Shown: positions 16,281 through 24,994, numbered from the stretch's first letter. The stretch: 64,000 nucleotides of DNA from an uncultured Clostridium sp. (GCA_946553025.1 CAMNRM010000004.1:62001-126000); one strand, 5' to 3'. Notes: generated from the letters alone by a model not told the origin. Made by a program: numbers and translations.

Positions 16281-17054
16281 ATGAAAAAATTAAAATATAT
16301 CAGGAAAGGTGCCTGCATCGGTGCCGCTGTTTTGATGTTAGGTGCCTGCGGGCAGAAAGAAAATGCAGATGCCGTATCCACGCAGGCTTCGGCAGAAACG
16401 ACATTAGAATCTTCAGAACAGGAAACGGAAACTTCTGCGGAGAAAGAAGATAAAGAAAAGGAAGAAGAAACAACCAAAGAAACCTCTGTCGAGGAAACCG
16501 CAGAAGAAGAGGGGAGCAGCAAGGAATCACAGGAAGAAGCAGAGGAGTCTACAAAAGAAGAAGCTTCTTTAGAATCTTCAAAAGAGGAAACGTCGAAAGA
16601 AGAAACTTCAAAAGCAGAAGAAACCTCTGCGGCAGCAGAAGAAACACCGGCTGCAGCCCAGGGAAGTGCGAAAAATGTTCAGGATATCTATACCGAGATC
16701 AGCCAGGCGGTTTCTTTAAATTCGCCCATGCTTGTGCCGGATGATTTTATTATGAATTATTACGGGATTGATGTAAGTACGCTGGATGAATATGTGTTTT
16801 CCATGTCCGAAGCGGCGATTTCCGCGGAAACCGTGGTGATTTTAAAGGCGAAGGATGCAGGAAGCACGGGGGCCTTGAGTGCTTCTTTACAGACCGTGAT
16901 TGACCAGAAGCGTTCGGAGATGGAAAATTACCTTCCGGACCAGTTTCAGATTGTCGATAAGAGTTCTGTTCAGGTAAAGGGAAACTATGTCTATCTGGTG
17001 ATTTCCGAGCAGGCAGATGCCATTAACCAGATTATCCAGGCGGATCTTCCGTAG
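16281..17054 (+). CDS. DUF4358 domain lipoprotein
   Basis: The N-terminus has a lipobox, VLMLGAC, so cysteine 24 is probably lipidated. Residues 30-125 form a very acidic E/S/T/K low-complexity linker. The C-terminal 120 residues (QDIYTEISQAV, NYYGIDVSTLDEYVFSMS, IDQKRSEMENYLPDQF) match the DUF4358 family found beside MBOAT and DHHW genes in Lachnospiraceae. ATG 16281 is chosen because AAGGAG lies 7-12 bases upstream. Biochemical function is unknown; it likely sits on the outer membrane face with the acylation machinery. Confidence 0.85.
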   Translation: MKKLKYIRKGACIGAAVLMLGACGQKENADAVSTQASAETTLESSEQETETSAEKEDKEKEEETTKETSVEETAEEEGSSKESQEEAEESTKEEASLESSKEETSKEETSKAEETSAAAEETPAAAQGSAKNVQDIYTEISQAVSLNSPMLVPDDFIMNYYGIDVSTLDEYVFSMSEAAISAETVVILKAKDAGSTGALSASLQTVIDQKRSEMENYLPDQFQIVDKSSVQVKGNYVYLVISEQADAINQIIQADLP

Positions 17055-17068
17055 GATGGGGGAAAACT

Positions 17069-18625
17069 ATGGTCTTTAGCAGTATTCCCTTTGTATTTTT
17101 CTTTTTGCCTTTGTGTCTTGTCTTATATTACGGCACATCTTTTTTGCCATGTCAGAGAAGGCGTTTGGATATCCAGACGCCTTCAAAACGTGGAAAAGCC
17201 CCGGCTGAGGAACAGGGTGTCCGGGGACGATCCCGGCGTTCTCCCGCTTATGGAAGGAGCCTTTTTCATGGAGAAGGGGCGATTGCCCTGAAAAACGGGA
17301 TTCTTCTGGTGTTCAGCCTGGTTTTTTATGCCTGGGGAGAACCGGTATATATTTTACTGATGCTTTTTGCGTCGGCCGTGGACTATGGGAACGGGCTTTT
17401 GATGAACCGCTTTGGAAGCACGAGGGGGCGCAGAAGATTATTTTTATGCTGTTCGGTGCTGATTAATCTTTCGGTGCTGGCCTTTTTTAAGTATGCGGAT
17501 TTTGCTGTGCGCACGGTGAACGGGATTTTGGGAACATCGATTCCACTGCTGAATATCGGACTTCCCATCGGGATCAGCTTTTTTACCTTTCAGACCATGA
17601 GTTACAGTATTGATCTGTATAAAAGGGAAGTGCCGGTGGAGAAGAATTATTTCACCTACCTGACCTATGTATCCATGTTTCCGCAGCTGGTTGCCGGGCC
17701 GATTGTCCGTTTTTCGACGGTTAATGAAGAACTTCACCGCCGCAGGATTGGCGCAGAGGGATTTCGGGAAGGTCTGCTTCGTTTTATGCAGGGCCTGTTT
17801 AAGAAAGTATTGCTGGCAAACCAGGTGGGGGCGCTCTGGGAGGAAATCCGTCTTCTCGAAGCAGGGCAGCTTTCTGTGGCTGCCTGCTGGATCGGGGCAG
17901 CGGCCTTTACCCTGCAGCTTTATTTTGATTTCAGCGCTTACAGCGATATGGCGATTGGCATGGGATGGATGCTGGGCTTCCATTTTCCGGAAAACTTTAA
18001 CTATCCTTTAAGTGCCGTTTCAATCACCGATTTCTGGCGCAGATGGCATATTTCTCTGTCTACCTGGTTTCGGGATTATATCTACATTCCCCTGGGGGGC
18101 AATCGAAAAGGAACCCTTCGCCATCTGCGGAATATGATGGTGGTCTGGTTTTTAACCGGACTTTGGCACGGGGCTGCCTGGAATTTCGTGCTCTGGGGTC
18201 TGTACTATGGGCTGCTTTTGGTGCTGGAAAAATATTTCTGGGGAAAAGCGTTGGAAAAGCTTCCGGGAATTCTCCGCCATGCCTACACCCTTCTTATTGT
18301 CGTTATTGGTTTTGTTATCTTTGTATTCGATGATACGGCGCAGCTTGCGGCCTATGCCAGAGCCATGGTTGGAGGGCTGCATAATCCGCTCTGGGGGACG
18401 GAATGTTTATGGTATCTGTATAATTACGGCGTTGTGCTTTTGTTTGCGGTAATCCTTGCCTTTCCTGTCTATCCATGGCTGAAAAAACGCCTGGAAACCT
18501 GGGGCAGGGGAGGAAAGCTTTGTGTGTCCGTTGTCGGGACGGCGGGGTATCTGGGACTGTTTCTTTTGACCACGGCTTATCTGGTCAATGACACCTATAA
18601 TCCGTTTTTATATTTCCGGTTTTAG
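17069..18625 (+). CDS. MBOAT family O-acyltransferase (AlgI/DltB-like)
   Basis: The 518-residue protein is polytopic with about 10-12 membrane segments. Diagnostic MBOAT motifs are FPQLVAGPIVRF, LYFDFSAYSDMAIG, NYPLSAVSITDFWRRWH and ISLSTWFRDYIYIPLGGN. The catalytic histidine is in LTGLWHGAAWNFVLWG. AlgI-type proteins pass acyl groups across the membrane for O-acetylation of secreted polysaccharide. Residues about 27-80 include a polar insertion (RRLDIQTPSKRGKAPAEE) not usual near the N-terminus of AlgI. It begins 14 bp after the DUF4358 gene. Confidence 0.93.
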   Translation: MVFSSIPFVFFFLPLCLVLYYGTSFLPCQRRRLDIQTPSKRGKAPAEEQGVRGRSRRSPAYGRSLFHGEGAIALKNGILLVFSLVFYAWGEPVYILLMLFASAVDYGNGLLMNRFGSTRGRRRLFLCCSVLINLSVLAFFKYADFAVRTVNGILGTSIPLLNIGLPIGISFFTFQTMSYSIDLYKREVPVEKNYFTYLTYVSMFPQLVAGPIVRFSTVNEELHRRRIGAEGFREGLLRFMQGLFKKVLLANQVGALWEEIRLLEAGQLSVAACWIGAAAFTLQLYFDFSAYSDMAIGMGWMLGFHFPENFNYPLSAVSITDFWRRWHISLSTWFRDYIYIPLGGNRKGTLRHLRNMMVVWFLTGLWHGAAWNFVLWGLYYGLLLVLEKYFWGKALEKLPGILRHAYTLLIVVIGFVIFVFDDTAQLAAYARAMVGGLHNPLWGTECLWYLYNYGVVLLFAVILAFPVYPWLKKRLETWGRGGKLCVSVVGTAGYLGLFLLTTAYLVNDTYNPFLYFRF

Positions 18626-18693
18626 CCCGGCCGCCGTCACATAAGTGCTGCGCTGTGAAAACAATGATGAAAAAGAATGAAGGACGAGTGTTT

Positions 18694-19839
18694 ATGGAGG
18701 AAAAGACCATCGCTATAAAAATGGCGGCTTTAACCGCTGCCTTGCTTACCACAGGCGTACTGGCCCTTTCCATGGGCTTTGTATTCCTGGATAAACAGGA
18801 ATTTTCGGAAAATGAAAACCGCTATCTGGAAAAACTTCCCAAGTTAAGCTGGGAAAAGATTGAGAGCGGGGAATATATGGAAGATATGAATGCCTATCTC
18901 TGCGATCATTTTCCGCTCAGGGATTTCTTTATCGGGATGAAATCAAAGACAGAAATTGCCCTGGGGAAGCGGGAAATTAATCAGGTGTATATTGCCGGGG
19001 ACGGCTTTTTGATTGAGGAATATAAGAAGCCGGAAAATACGGAGCAGATTGCCGGGATATTGAAGGCATTTGGGGAAAAGGAAGCTGTCGCGCAGGCTCA
19101 GGTAAAGCTGATGCTGGTGCCGACCGCCAGCTCGATCTATCAGGATAAGCTTCCTGCCTTTGCGCCGGTAAAGTTCCGGCAGATGGAAACGGCACAGGAG
19201 ATCTATCAGATTTCCGGCCTTTCGCCGATTGACTGCAGTCAGGATCTTCTGGCCCATAAGGAGGAAGGCCAGCTTTATTACCGCACGGATCACCACTGGA
19301 CAACCTATGGGGCCTATATTGGTTATCTGGCCTACTGCCGGGAAGCGGGATTAGAGCCGGTAAGGCTTGAGGATTTGGAGGCAAAAACCGTTACGGAGGA
19401 CTTTAAGGGAACGATTTATTCCAAGGTAAATGATTACAGCCGGTCGGGAGAGCCGATAACGGTTTATGAAAATCCGGCGGATCGGCTGACGGTGTATTAT
19501 GAGGATACAAAAGAAACCACGGACAGCCTTTATAATCTGGATTATGTCGAGCAGAAGGATAAGTATTCTCTGTTTTTAAATAACCTTCATCCGCTGGTGG
19601 AGATTACGAATGAAACAGCGGATACGGAGAGGGAATTAGTGGTGATTAAGGACAGCTATGCCAATTCCATGGTGCCGTTTCTGGTGCATCATTTTAAAAA
19701 GCTGTATGTCTTTGATACCCGCTATTATAAATGGGGGCCTTCCGCCTTTATCGGGGATCATCCCGGGGTGACGGATGTTTTGATTCTTTACAATATGAAT
19801 ACATTAGATACGGACTTAGGGGTGCGGGGGATTTTTTAA
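18694..19839 (+). CDS. DHHW family protein (AlgJ/AlgX-like acylation partner)
   Basis: A single N-terminal membrane segment (about 6-30) anchors an extracytoplasmic domain. It carries DHFPLRDFFIGMK and the hallmark YYRTDHHWTTYGAY, with a late VVIKDSYANSMVPFL strand bearing Asp and Ser. This is the DHHW family, related to AlgJ/AlgX SGNH-like acetyltransferases that act with MBOAT proteins. ATG 18694 follows AAGGA by about nine bases; an upstream GTG at 18655 is less likely. A hairpin follows immediately, closing the four-gene module. Confidence 0.9.
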   Translation: MEEKTIAIKMAALTAALLTTGVLALSMGFVFLDKQEFSENENRYLEKLPKLSWEKIESGEYMEDMNAYLCDHFPLRDFFIGMKSKTEIALGKREINQVYIAGDGFLIEEYKKPENTEQIAGILKAFGEKEAVAQAQVKLMLVPTASSIYQDKLPAFAPVKFRQMETAQEIYQISGLSPIDCSQDLLAHKEEGQLYYRTDHHWTTYGAYIGYLAYCREAGLEPVRLEDLEAKTVTEDFKGTIYSKVNDYSRSGEPITVYENPADRLTVYYEDTKETTDSLYNLDYVEQKDKYSLFLNNLHPLVEITNETADTERELVVIKDSYANSMVPFLVHHFKKLYVFDTRYYKWGPSAFIGDHPGVTDVLILYNMNTLDTDLGVRGIF

Positions 19840-19850
19840 GAAAAGTCCCC
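19827..19850 (+). terminator. hairpin at the end of the DHHW gene
   Basis: GGGGATTTTT at 19827-19836 pairs with AAAAGTCCCC at 19841-19850, with the stop codon in the loop. It has no long T run, so termination may depend on the second hairpin at 19919. Confidence 0.55.
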
Positions 19851-19918
19851 TGCATTTTCTCATGTGTTGACCGAACGGCAATTCCTGTTTTATATGCTTA
19901 TTGGGCGATGTTTACACA

Positions 19919-19965
19919 ACAAAAAATCCCGAAGCCTTATCATCTTAAAGCTTTCGGGATTTTTC
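19919..19965. terminator. bidirectional terminator between the DHHW gene and tRNA-Trp
   Basis: AAAAAATCCCGAAGC near 19921 pairs with GCTTTCGGGATTTTT ending near 19964. A and T runs flank both sides, so it can end plus-strand transcription from the DHHW gene and minus-strand transcription from the tRNA. Confidence 0.8.
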
Positions 19966-19999
19966 CACACACACATCCACATCCTTATAAAAAAGGAAG

Positions 20000-20070
20000 C
20001 AGGGGAAGAGGGGCTCGAACCCCCATCTACGGTTTTGGAGACCGCTGCTCTACCATTGAACTATTCCCCT
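20000..20070 (-). tRNA. tRNA-Trp (anticodon CCA)
   Basis: Read on the minus strand, the acceptor AGGGGAA pairs with TTCCCCT. The D arm GTTCAATGGTAGAGC, an anticodon loop CTCCAAA with CCA, and the T arm GGGGGTTCGAGCCCC-like sequence are all present. The length is 71 nt plus a discriminator G included; CCA is not encoded. Frames read through this region on the plus strand are artefacts. Confidence 0.96.
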
Positions 20071-20083
20071 GTAGCGCTTTTTT

Positions 20084-20109
20084 GTTACTGCTTACACATT
20101 CACAGTAAC
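20084..20109. repeat. palindrome, dispersed GTTACTG...CAGTAAC family
   Basis: GTTACTG at 20084-20090 is the inverse of CAGTAAC at 20103-20109. The inner sequence CTTACACATTCA resembles a shortened copy of the 54-bp element at 40241. Confidence 0.55.
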
Positions 20110-20308
20110 TTTTTGAACGCCTGATTATAATACCACAGAACGGAAGGACTGTCAATCCTTTTTCGGCGAAAAGTCAGAAAAGATAAGAGTAAAAAAAATC
20201 GGGAAATTTGTCCGTTTTTTGGGAAATATAGACAAAGGAAAATAAGGATTTATCCTTTTTTACTAAGAAAGTTTTGTGAATATAGTTAAAAAGATGAAGA
20301 GAAAAAAC

Positions 20309-20337
20309 TTGAAAGAAATCTCCTGTTTTGTTATAAT
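20309..20337 (+). promoter_or_regulatory. sigma-A promoter of the phosphofructokinase gene
   Basis: TTGAAA at 20309-20314, a 17-bp spacer and a perfect TATAAT at 20332-20337 lie about 90 bp before the gene. The gap from 20110 to 20308 shows no gene. Confidence 0.8.
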
Positions 20338-20356
20338 CGTAGGAAATGGTTTTTAT

Positions 20357-20382
20357 GTTGCTGTGCTTTGTGAACAGTAACC
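20357..20382. repeat. partial copy of the dispersed palindrome, in the pfk leader
   Basis: GTTGCTGTGCTTTGTGAACAGTAACC keeps the right-hand half of the 40241 element (GCTGCTGTGAAC...GTGAACAGTAAC). It lies within the predicted 5' untranslated region of the phosphofructokinase gene. Confidence 0.55.
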
Positions 20383-20425
20383 TTTTTATCTCAATATTTT
20401 TTAATTCTTTTAAGGGGGCTTTTAT

Positions 20426-21664
20426 ATGGCTAAGAAGGGTAATATTATTGTAGGTCAGTCTGGAGGGCCGACATCGGTGATTAATTCCAGTTTGGCAGGT
20501 GTTTATAAGACGGCAAAGGAGAGAGGATTTCATAAGGTTTACGGTATGCTTCATGGAATCCAGGGCTTTTTAGATGAGCAGTATGTGGACCTTTCCACAC
20601 AGATTCATTCGGATATGGATATTGAACTTTTAAAGAGAACCCCTTCTGCATTTTTAGGTTCCTGCCGCTACAAACTGCCGGAGATTCATGAGAACCCGGA
20701 GATTTACGAGAAGATTTTCTCGATTTTGGATAAGCTGAATATTGAAGTGTTTATTTATATCGGCGGCAATGATTCCATGGATACGATTAAGAAGCTTTCG
20801 GACTATGCCATTGTCCGCGGACACCGTCAGAAGTTTTTGGGCGTGCCAAAGACGATTGATAATGACCTTGCGCTTACCGACCATACGCCGGGCTTTGGAA
20901 GTGCGGCAAAGTACATTGCCACATCGACGAAGGAACTTATCCGCGACGCCCTGGGCCTGACTTATAATAAGGACATGGTTACTGTGGTTGAGGTAATGGG
21001 ACGGAATGCCGGATGGCTGACCGGTGCGACGGCTCTGGCAAAGACCGAGGAATGCGACGGCCCGGATTTGATTTATCTGCCGGAGGTTGCATTTGATGTA
21101 GAGAAGTTCTTAAAGAAGGTACAGGACTTATTAAAGAAGAAAAAATCAGTGGTTGTCGCTGTTTCGGAAGGGATTAAGCTGGAGGACGGGCGCTATGTGT
21201 GCGAACTTTCCGGCGGCCCGGATTATGTGGATGCCTTTGGGCACAAGCAGCTTCAGGGTACGGCGGCTTATCTTGCCGGTCTTATCCAGAATGAAGTGGG
21301 CTGCAAGACCAGAAGCATTGAGTTTTCCACCCTGCAGAGAAGCGCTTCCCACATGGCTTCCCGTGTTGATATCAATGAAGCCTTTATGGTAGGCGGTGCC
21401 GCGGTGAAGGCTGCAGACGAGGGCGATACCGGCAAGATGGTGGTTATCGACCGTGTAGCGGATGATCCGTACATGAGCGCGGCGGGAATTTACGATGTGC
21501 ATAAGATTGCCAATAATGAAAAGCTGGTTCCAAGATCCTGGCTGAATAAAGAGGGCAATTATGTTACCGATGAATTTTTAAACTATATCGAACCGCTGAT
21601 TCAGGGCGATTACCAGCCGTTTATGGTTAATGGTCTGCCGCAGCATCTTGTTCTGAAAAAATAG
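20426..21664 (+). CDS. 6-phosphofructokinase, probably pyrophosphate-dependent
   Basis: The 412-residue protein catalyses phosphorylation of fructose 6-phosphate in glycolysis. Phosphoryl-donor residues point to PPi: IGGNDS at 112-117 places Asp where ATP enzymes have Gly, and PKTIDND at 141-147 has Lys where ATP enzymes have Gly. EVMGRNAGW and the length, longer than the about 320-residue bacterial ATP enzymes, agree. A reversible, energy-sparing PPi reaction is typical in anaerobic Clostridia. It has its own promoter and a strong terminator. The donor is inferred from residues only. Confidence 0.9.
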   Translation: MAKKGNIIVGQSGGPTSVINSSLAGVYKTAKERGFHKVYGMLHGIQGFLDEQYVDLSTQIHSDMDIELLKRTPSAFLGSCRYKLPEIHENPEIYEKIFSILDKLNIEVFIYIGGNDSMDTIKKLSDYAIVRGHRQKFLGVPKTIDNDLALTDHTPGFGSAAKYIATSTKELIRDALGLTYNKDMVTVVEVMGRNAGWLTGATALAKTEECDGPDLIYLPEVAFDVEKFLKKVQDLLKKKKSVVVAVSEGIKLEDGRYVCELSGGPDYVDAFGHKQLQGTAAYLAGLIQNEVGCKTRSIEFSTLQRSASHMASRVDINEAFMVGGAAVKAADEGDTGKMVVIDRVADDPYMSAAGIYDVHKIANNEKLVPRSWLNKEGNYVTDEFLNYIEPLIQGDYQPFMVNGLPQHLVLKK

Positions 21665-21712
21665 TGAAAGTTTATTCGTTTTGTTGTTAGGAAATCGGAT
21701 ACAGTAAGGCTG

Positions 21713-21760
21713 AAAAAGGTAAAATGATGGAGGGAACATCCGTTGTTTTACCTTTTTTTT
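21713..21760 (+). terminator. intrinsic terminator after phosphofructokinase
   Basis: AAAAAGGTAAAA at 21713-21724 pairs with TTTTACCTTTTTTT around 21746-21760, with a small internal ATG/CAT pair; a long T run ends it. Confidence 0.88.
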
Positions 21761-21856
21761 CCAATCAATAAAAATCTGCCTAATGGACATTACAAAATCG
21801 TTAGAAAAAAGTGCAAAAAAGGTAAGAAAATTTTCAAAAAATTTCCAGTTGATAAA

Positions 21857-21885
21857 TTGACATTTCTGGGAAAAAGTGCTATAAC
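21857..21885 (+). promoter_or_regulatory. sigma-A promoter of the HPr-like gene
   Basis: TTGACA at 21857-21862, a 17-bp spacer and TATAAC at 21880-21885 lie 52 bp before the ATG at 21938. Confidence 0.85.
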
Positions 21886-21937
21886 TAGGTCAACACACAA
21901 AACAAACCACATTTTACAAGAAAAGGAGATTATTACC

Positions 21938-22168
21938 ATGAAACAGAAACAAATTCGGCTGACAACCATTAATGATGCGATGGAGTTCGTAAAGCGGGCT
22001 TCCCGGTGTGATTTTGACATTGATGTATTTTATAACCGTGTGATTATCGATGCCAAGTCATTGCTCGGCGTGCTGAGCCTGGATTTAACAAGGGTGCTTA
22101 CCGTATCGATGAACGGCAGGGATGCAGAGTTTGAGAGTTATCTGGACGAGCTGAAGATTGCTGCTTAG
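21938..22168 (+). CDS. HPr-like protein lacking the phosphocarrier histidine (Crh-like)
   Basis: This 76-residue protein matches the HPr fold from residue 20 on: RASRCDFDIDVFYNRVIIDA, then KSLLGVLSLDLTRVLTV aligns with the HPr serine region, keeping the regulatory serine (S41 in AKSLLG). The loop that carries His15 in HPr (IHARPA) is absent and the N-terminal part is about five residues shorter. It therefore cannot carry the PTS phosphoryl group in the usual way and may be a Ser-phosphorylated regulator like Crh. AAGGAG lies ten bases before ATG 21938. It is monocistronic, between its own promoter and terminator. Confidence 0.85.
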   Translation: MKQKQIRLTTINDAMEFVKRASRCDFDIDVFYNRVIIDAKSLLGVLSLDLTRVLTVSMNGRDAEFESYLDELKIAA

Positions 22169-22209
22169 CAGAGTGCAGGCGTGCAGCAGAATGAAAATAA
22201 TGATGAGAG

Positions 22210-22252
22210 AATACCTTTTGATTTGGGATGGAGAATCGAAAGGTATTTTTTT
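22210..22252 (+). terminator. intrinsic terminator after the HPr-like gene
   Basis: AATACCTTTTGATT at 22210-22223 pairs over 14 bp with AATCGAAAGGTATT at 22234-22247, followed by T residues. Confidence 0.92.
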
Positions 22253-22281
22253 GTTGCTTTCTTACGCACCTTTCATAGTTG

Positions 22282-22310
22282 TTGCATTATTGTACAGGAA
22301 ATGGTATAGT
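22282..22310 (+). promoter_or_regulatory. sigma-A promoter of the nuclease-helicase gene
   Basis: TTGCAT at 22282-22287, a 17-bp spacer and TATAGT at 22305-22310 set the transcript start near 22317. This helps choose between two possible start codons. Confidence 0.7.
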
Positions 22311-22350
22311 GGGGGAAGGATAAGAACGTATGGTCTGGGGGGGTGAAGCT

Positions 22351-24984
22351 GTGGATGAAGAAAATAAACCATATGAAGAAAAACGCTTTGAAATCCGCCT
22401 GTCGGTAAGGGATCTGGTGGAATTTGTCCTGCGCAGCGGTGATATTGACAGTCGTCAGGCAGGCGGCGGGAAAAAAGAAGCCATGCAGGAGGGAAGCCGC
22501 CTTCACCGGAAGATTCAGCGGCGGATGGGGGCGTCCTACCAGGCCGAGGTGGCGATGAAGCATACCGTGGAAGAGGAGCATTTCCGGCTTTTGATTGAAG
22601 GCCGTGCCGACGGGGTGATGGAGGAAGGCAGCGGATGGGCCATTGATGAGATTAAATGCATGTACATGGATATTTCCCGGCTGGAAGCCCCTATTCCCGT
22701 CCATCTGGCCCAGGCGATGTGCTACGCCTATTTTTTGTGTCTGGATAAGGGGCTTTCCTCTGTGGGGGTGCAGCTGACGTACTGCCAGATAGAAACCGAA
22801 GAAATCCGGCGGTTTCGGGAGGAAAAGACGGCGCAGGAACTGAAAAACTGGTTTGCAGACCTGACTGGAGAATATAAACAATGGGCGGATTTTCAGTATT
22901 TCCATCATCTGCGCCGTCAGGAATCGTTAAAAAAGCTGACCTTTCCCTTTCCCTACCGCAGGGGGCAGAAGGAACTGGCGGTGGATGTTTACCGGAGCAT
23001 TGTCCGCAGACGGAATCTGTACATCCAGGCACCCACCGGGATTGGAAAGACGCTATCCACGCTGTTTCCCTCGTTAAAGGCTATGGGGGAGGGGTACGGA
23101 GAAAAGCTGTTTTACCTGACCGCCAAGACCATAACCCGGCAGGTGGCGCAGGAGGGGCTGGATATTCTGCGGAAGAACGGGCTGTTTTTTTCTTCGGTTA
23201 CGATTACGGCAAAGGAAAAACTCTGTGTCCTGGAAAAGCCGGAATGTCATCCCGACGCCTGTCCTTATGCTAAGGGACATTTTGACCGGGTCAATGCGGT
23301 GGTATTTGCGCTGATTAACCAGGAAACTGCCATTGACCGGGAAAAGCTGATTGCCTATGCAAAGCAGCACCAGGTCTGTCCTTTTGAATTTTGCCTGGAC
23401 GTCAGCCTTTGGGTGGACGGGATTATCTGTGATTATAATTATGTTTTTGACCCCAATGTGCGGCTGAAGCGGTATTTTGCCGAGGGAAAGAAGGGGGATT
23501 ACCTGTTTTTAATTGACGAGGCCCACAACCTTCTCTCCCGTGCCCGCGAGATGTACAGCGCCGCGCTGGTGAAGGAGGATGTGCTTCTTATCCGGCGGCT
23601 GGTGAAGGAGCGCAGTCCAAAGCTTGCCCGGCTGTTGGATGCCTGCAATAAGAGCCTTTTAGAATATAAACGCCAGTGCGAAACCTACGTGGTTTTGGAG
23701 GAAATCAGCCATCTGGCGCTTCAGGTGATGGGGATATTTTCAGAACTGGAAGTTTTTATGGAAGAATGTACAGACTTTTCCGATCGCGATCTGGTGTTGG
23801 AGTTTTATTTTCAAATTCGGGATTTTATAACTATATTTGAACAATTAGACGACGGCTATCGAATTTACAGCCAGATGACGGAGGACGGGCGCTTTCAAAT
23901 CCGGCTGTTCTGCATTAATCCGTCCGGGCCTCTGCGATTGTGTATGGATCAGGGGATCAGCACGATATTATTTTCTGCGACCCTGCTTCCCATGCCTTAT
24001 TATAAGGAACTGCTGAGCGGGGAACCGGAAGGCTATGCCATTTATGCCGAAAGCCCATTTCCCAGGGAAAACCGCCTGCTGGTGGTGGCCCGCGATATCA
24101 GCAGCAAATACAGCCGCAGAAACCAGAGGGAATATCAAAAGGCGGCAGAATATGTGGAGAAAATTGTGGGAGGAAGAAAGGGAAATTACATGGTGTTCTG
24201 TCCGTCTTATCAATATATGGGGGAAGTGGCACGGGCGCTTGAGGCAAGAAACAGAGGGAAGATAGGCGGGACTGACGGGGGTGATGCATCCGGCAGGACA
24301 GATGTGTCTGGCGGGGATGGTAAAGAACGGAGAGGGGAAGGAGAAGAAGAGGCAGGGGCAAGGGAGGAGATGCGGTTTCGCCTTCTGGTGCAGGAGAGCC
24401 GGATGGATGAAGAAGAGAGAGAAGCTTTTTTGCGGGAGTTTTTGCAGGATGGGCAGGAGGAAGAGCAGGATGGGCACGAGGAGGAAGAGCAAGAGAAAGA
24501 TTTAAGCAGGGAAATTTTAAGTAGGGAAGATTTAAGCAGGGAAAGGATGACCGGAAAACAGGCAGAGAAAACAAAGAGTCTGGTTGCCCTCTGCGTAATG
24601 GGCGGAATCTTTGGGGAGGGGATTGATTTAAAGGAAGAAAGTCTTATCGGCGTTATCGTGATCGGCACAGGGCTTCCCATGGTTTGTGCGGAGCAGGAGA
24701 TTTTAAAAAACTATTTTGAGGAAAAGCAAAAGCCCGGCTTTGCCTATGCTTTCCAGTATCCGGGGATGAATAAGGTGATGCAGGCTGCCGGGCGGGTGAT
24801 TCGGACGGTGAAGGATGAAGGGGTGATTGCCCTTTTGGACGAGCGTTTTCTGTGGCCCGATTATCTTGCTCTTTTTCCGCGGGAGTGGGCCGATTTTAAG
24901 AGGGTTACGCTGTCTACGGTGGAACAGGCGGTCAGGGAGTTCTGGGAGGGCAGGGAGATTGTCCGGCAGAACAAAAACAACTAA
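22351..24984 (+). CDS. XPD/DinG-type DNA helicase with N-terminal PD-(D/E)XK nuclease-like domain
   Basis: Residues 1-190 look like a Cas4/RecB-type nuclease: EGRADGVMEE, then WAIDEIKC gives the D...E-x-K pattern. The SF2 helicase follows, with Walker A APTGIGKTLS, an Fe-S-type cysteine set in LCVLEKPECHPDACPYAKG and VCPFEFC, DEAH in LIDEAHNLL, and GRVIRT near the end. A charged low-complexity insertion of about 110 residues (24240-24570, Gly/Asp/Glu/Arg) lies between helicase motifs. GTG 22351 follows a G-rich site; ATG 22330 is an alternative, but its ribosome site would fall at the transcript start. Probable role is DNA repair or R-loop/D-loop removal. Confidence 0.85.
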   Translation: MDEENKPYEEKRFEIRLSVRDLVEFVLRSGDIDSRQAGGGKKEAMQEGSRLHRKIQRRMGASYQAEVAMKHTVEEEHFRLLIEGRADGVMEEGSGWAIDEIKCMYMDISRLEAPIPVHLAQAMCYAYFLCLDKGLSSVGVQLTYCQIETEEIRRFREEKTAQELKNWFADLTGEYKQWADFQYFHHLRRQESLKKLTFPFPYRRGQKELAVDVYRSIVRRRNLYIQAPTGIGKTLSTLFPSLKAMGEGYGEKLFYLTAKTITRQVAQEGLDILRKNGLFFSSVTITAKEKLCVLEKPECHPDACPYAKGHFDRVNAVVFALINQETAIDREKLIAYAKQHQVCPFEFCLDVSLWVDGIICDYNYVFDPNVRLKRYFAEGKKGDYLFLIDEAHNLLSRAREMYSAALVKEDVLLIRRLVKERSPKLARLLDACNKSLLEYKRQCETYVVLEEISHLALQVMGIFSELEVFMEECTDFSDRDLVLEFYFQIRDFITIFEQLDDGYRIYSQMTEDGRFQIRLFCINPSGPLRLCMDQGISTILFSATLLPMPYYKELLSGEPEGYAIYAESPFPRENRLLVVARDISSKYSRRNQREYQKAAEYVEKIVGGRKGNYMVFCPSYQYMGEVARALEARNRGKIGGTDGGDASGRTDVSGGDGKERRGEGEEEAGAREEMRFRLLVQESRMDEEEREAFLREFLQDGQEEEQDGHEEEEQEKDLSREILSREDLSRERMTGKQAEKTKSLVALCVMGGIFGEGIDLKEESLIGVIVIGTGLPMVCAEQEILKNYFEEKQKPGFAYAFQYPGMNKVMQAAGRVIRTVKDEGVIALLDERFLWPDYLALFPREWADFKRVTLSTVEQAVREFWEGREIVRQNKNN

Positions 24985-24994
24985 AGTCCGCAAA

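Noticed and set aside
19731-20124. Frames on the plus strand reading GLEPPSTVLETAALPLNY-like sequence
   Set aside because: They run antisense through tRNA-Trp and its terminator; such frames are a well-known artefact.
22273-22908. 211-residue minus-strand frame
   Set aside because: It is antisense to the helicase N-terminus, has no recognisable domain and no ribosome site.
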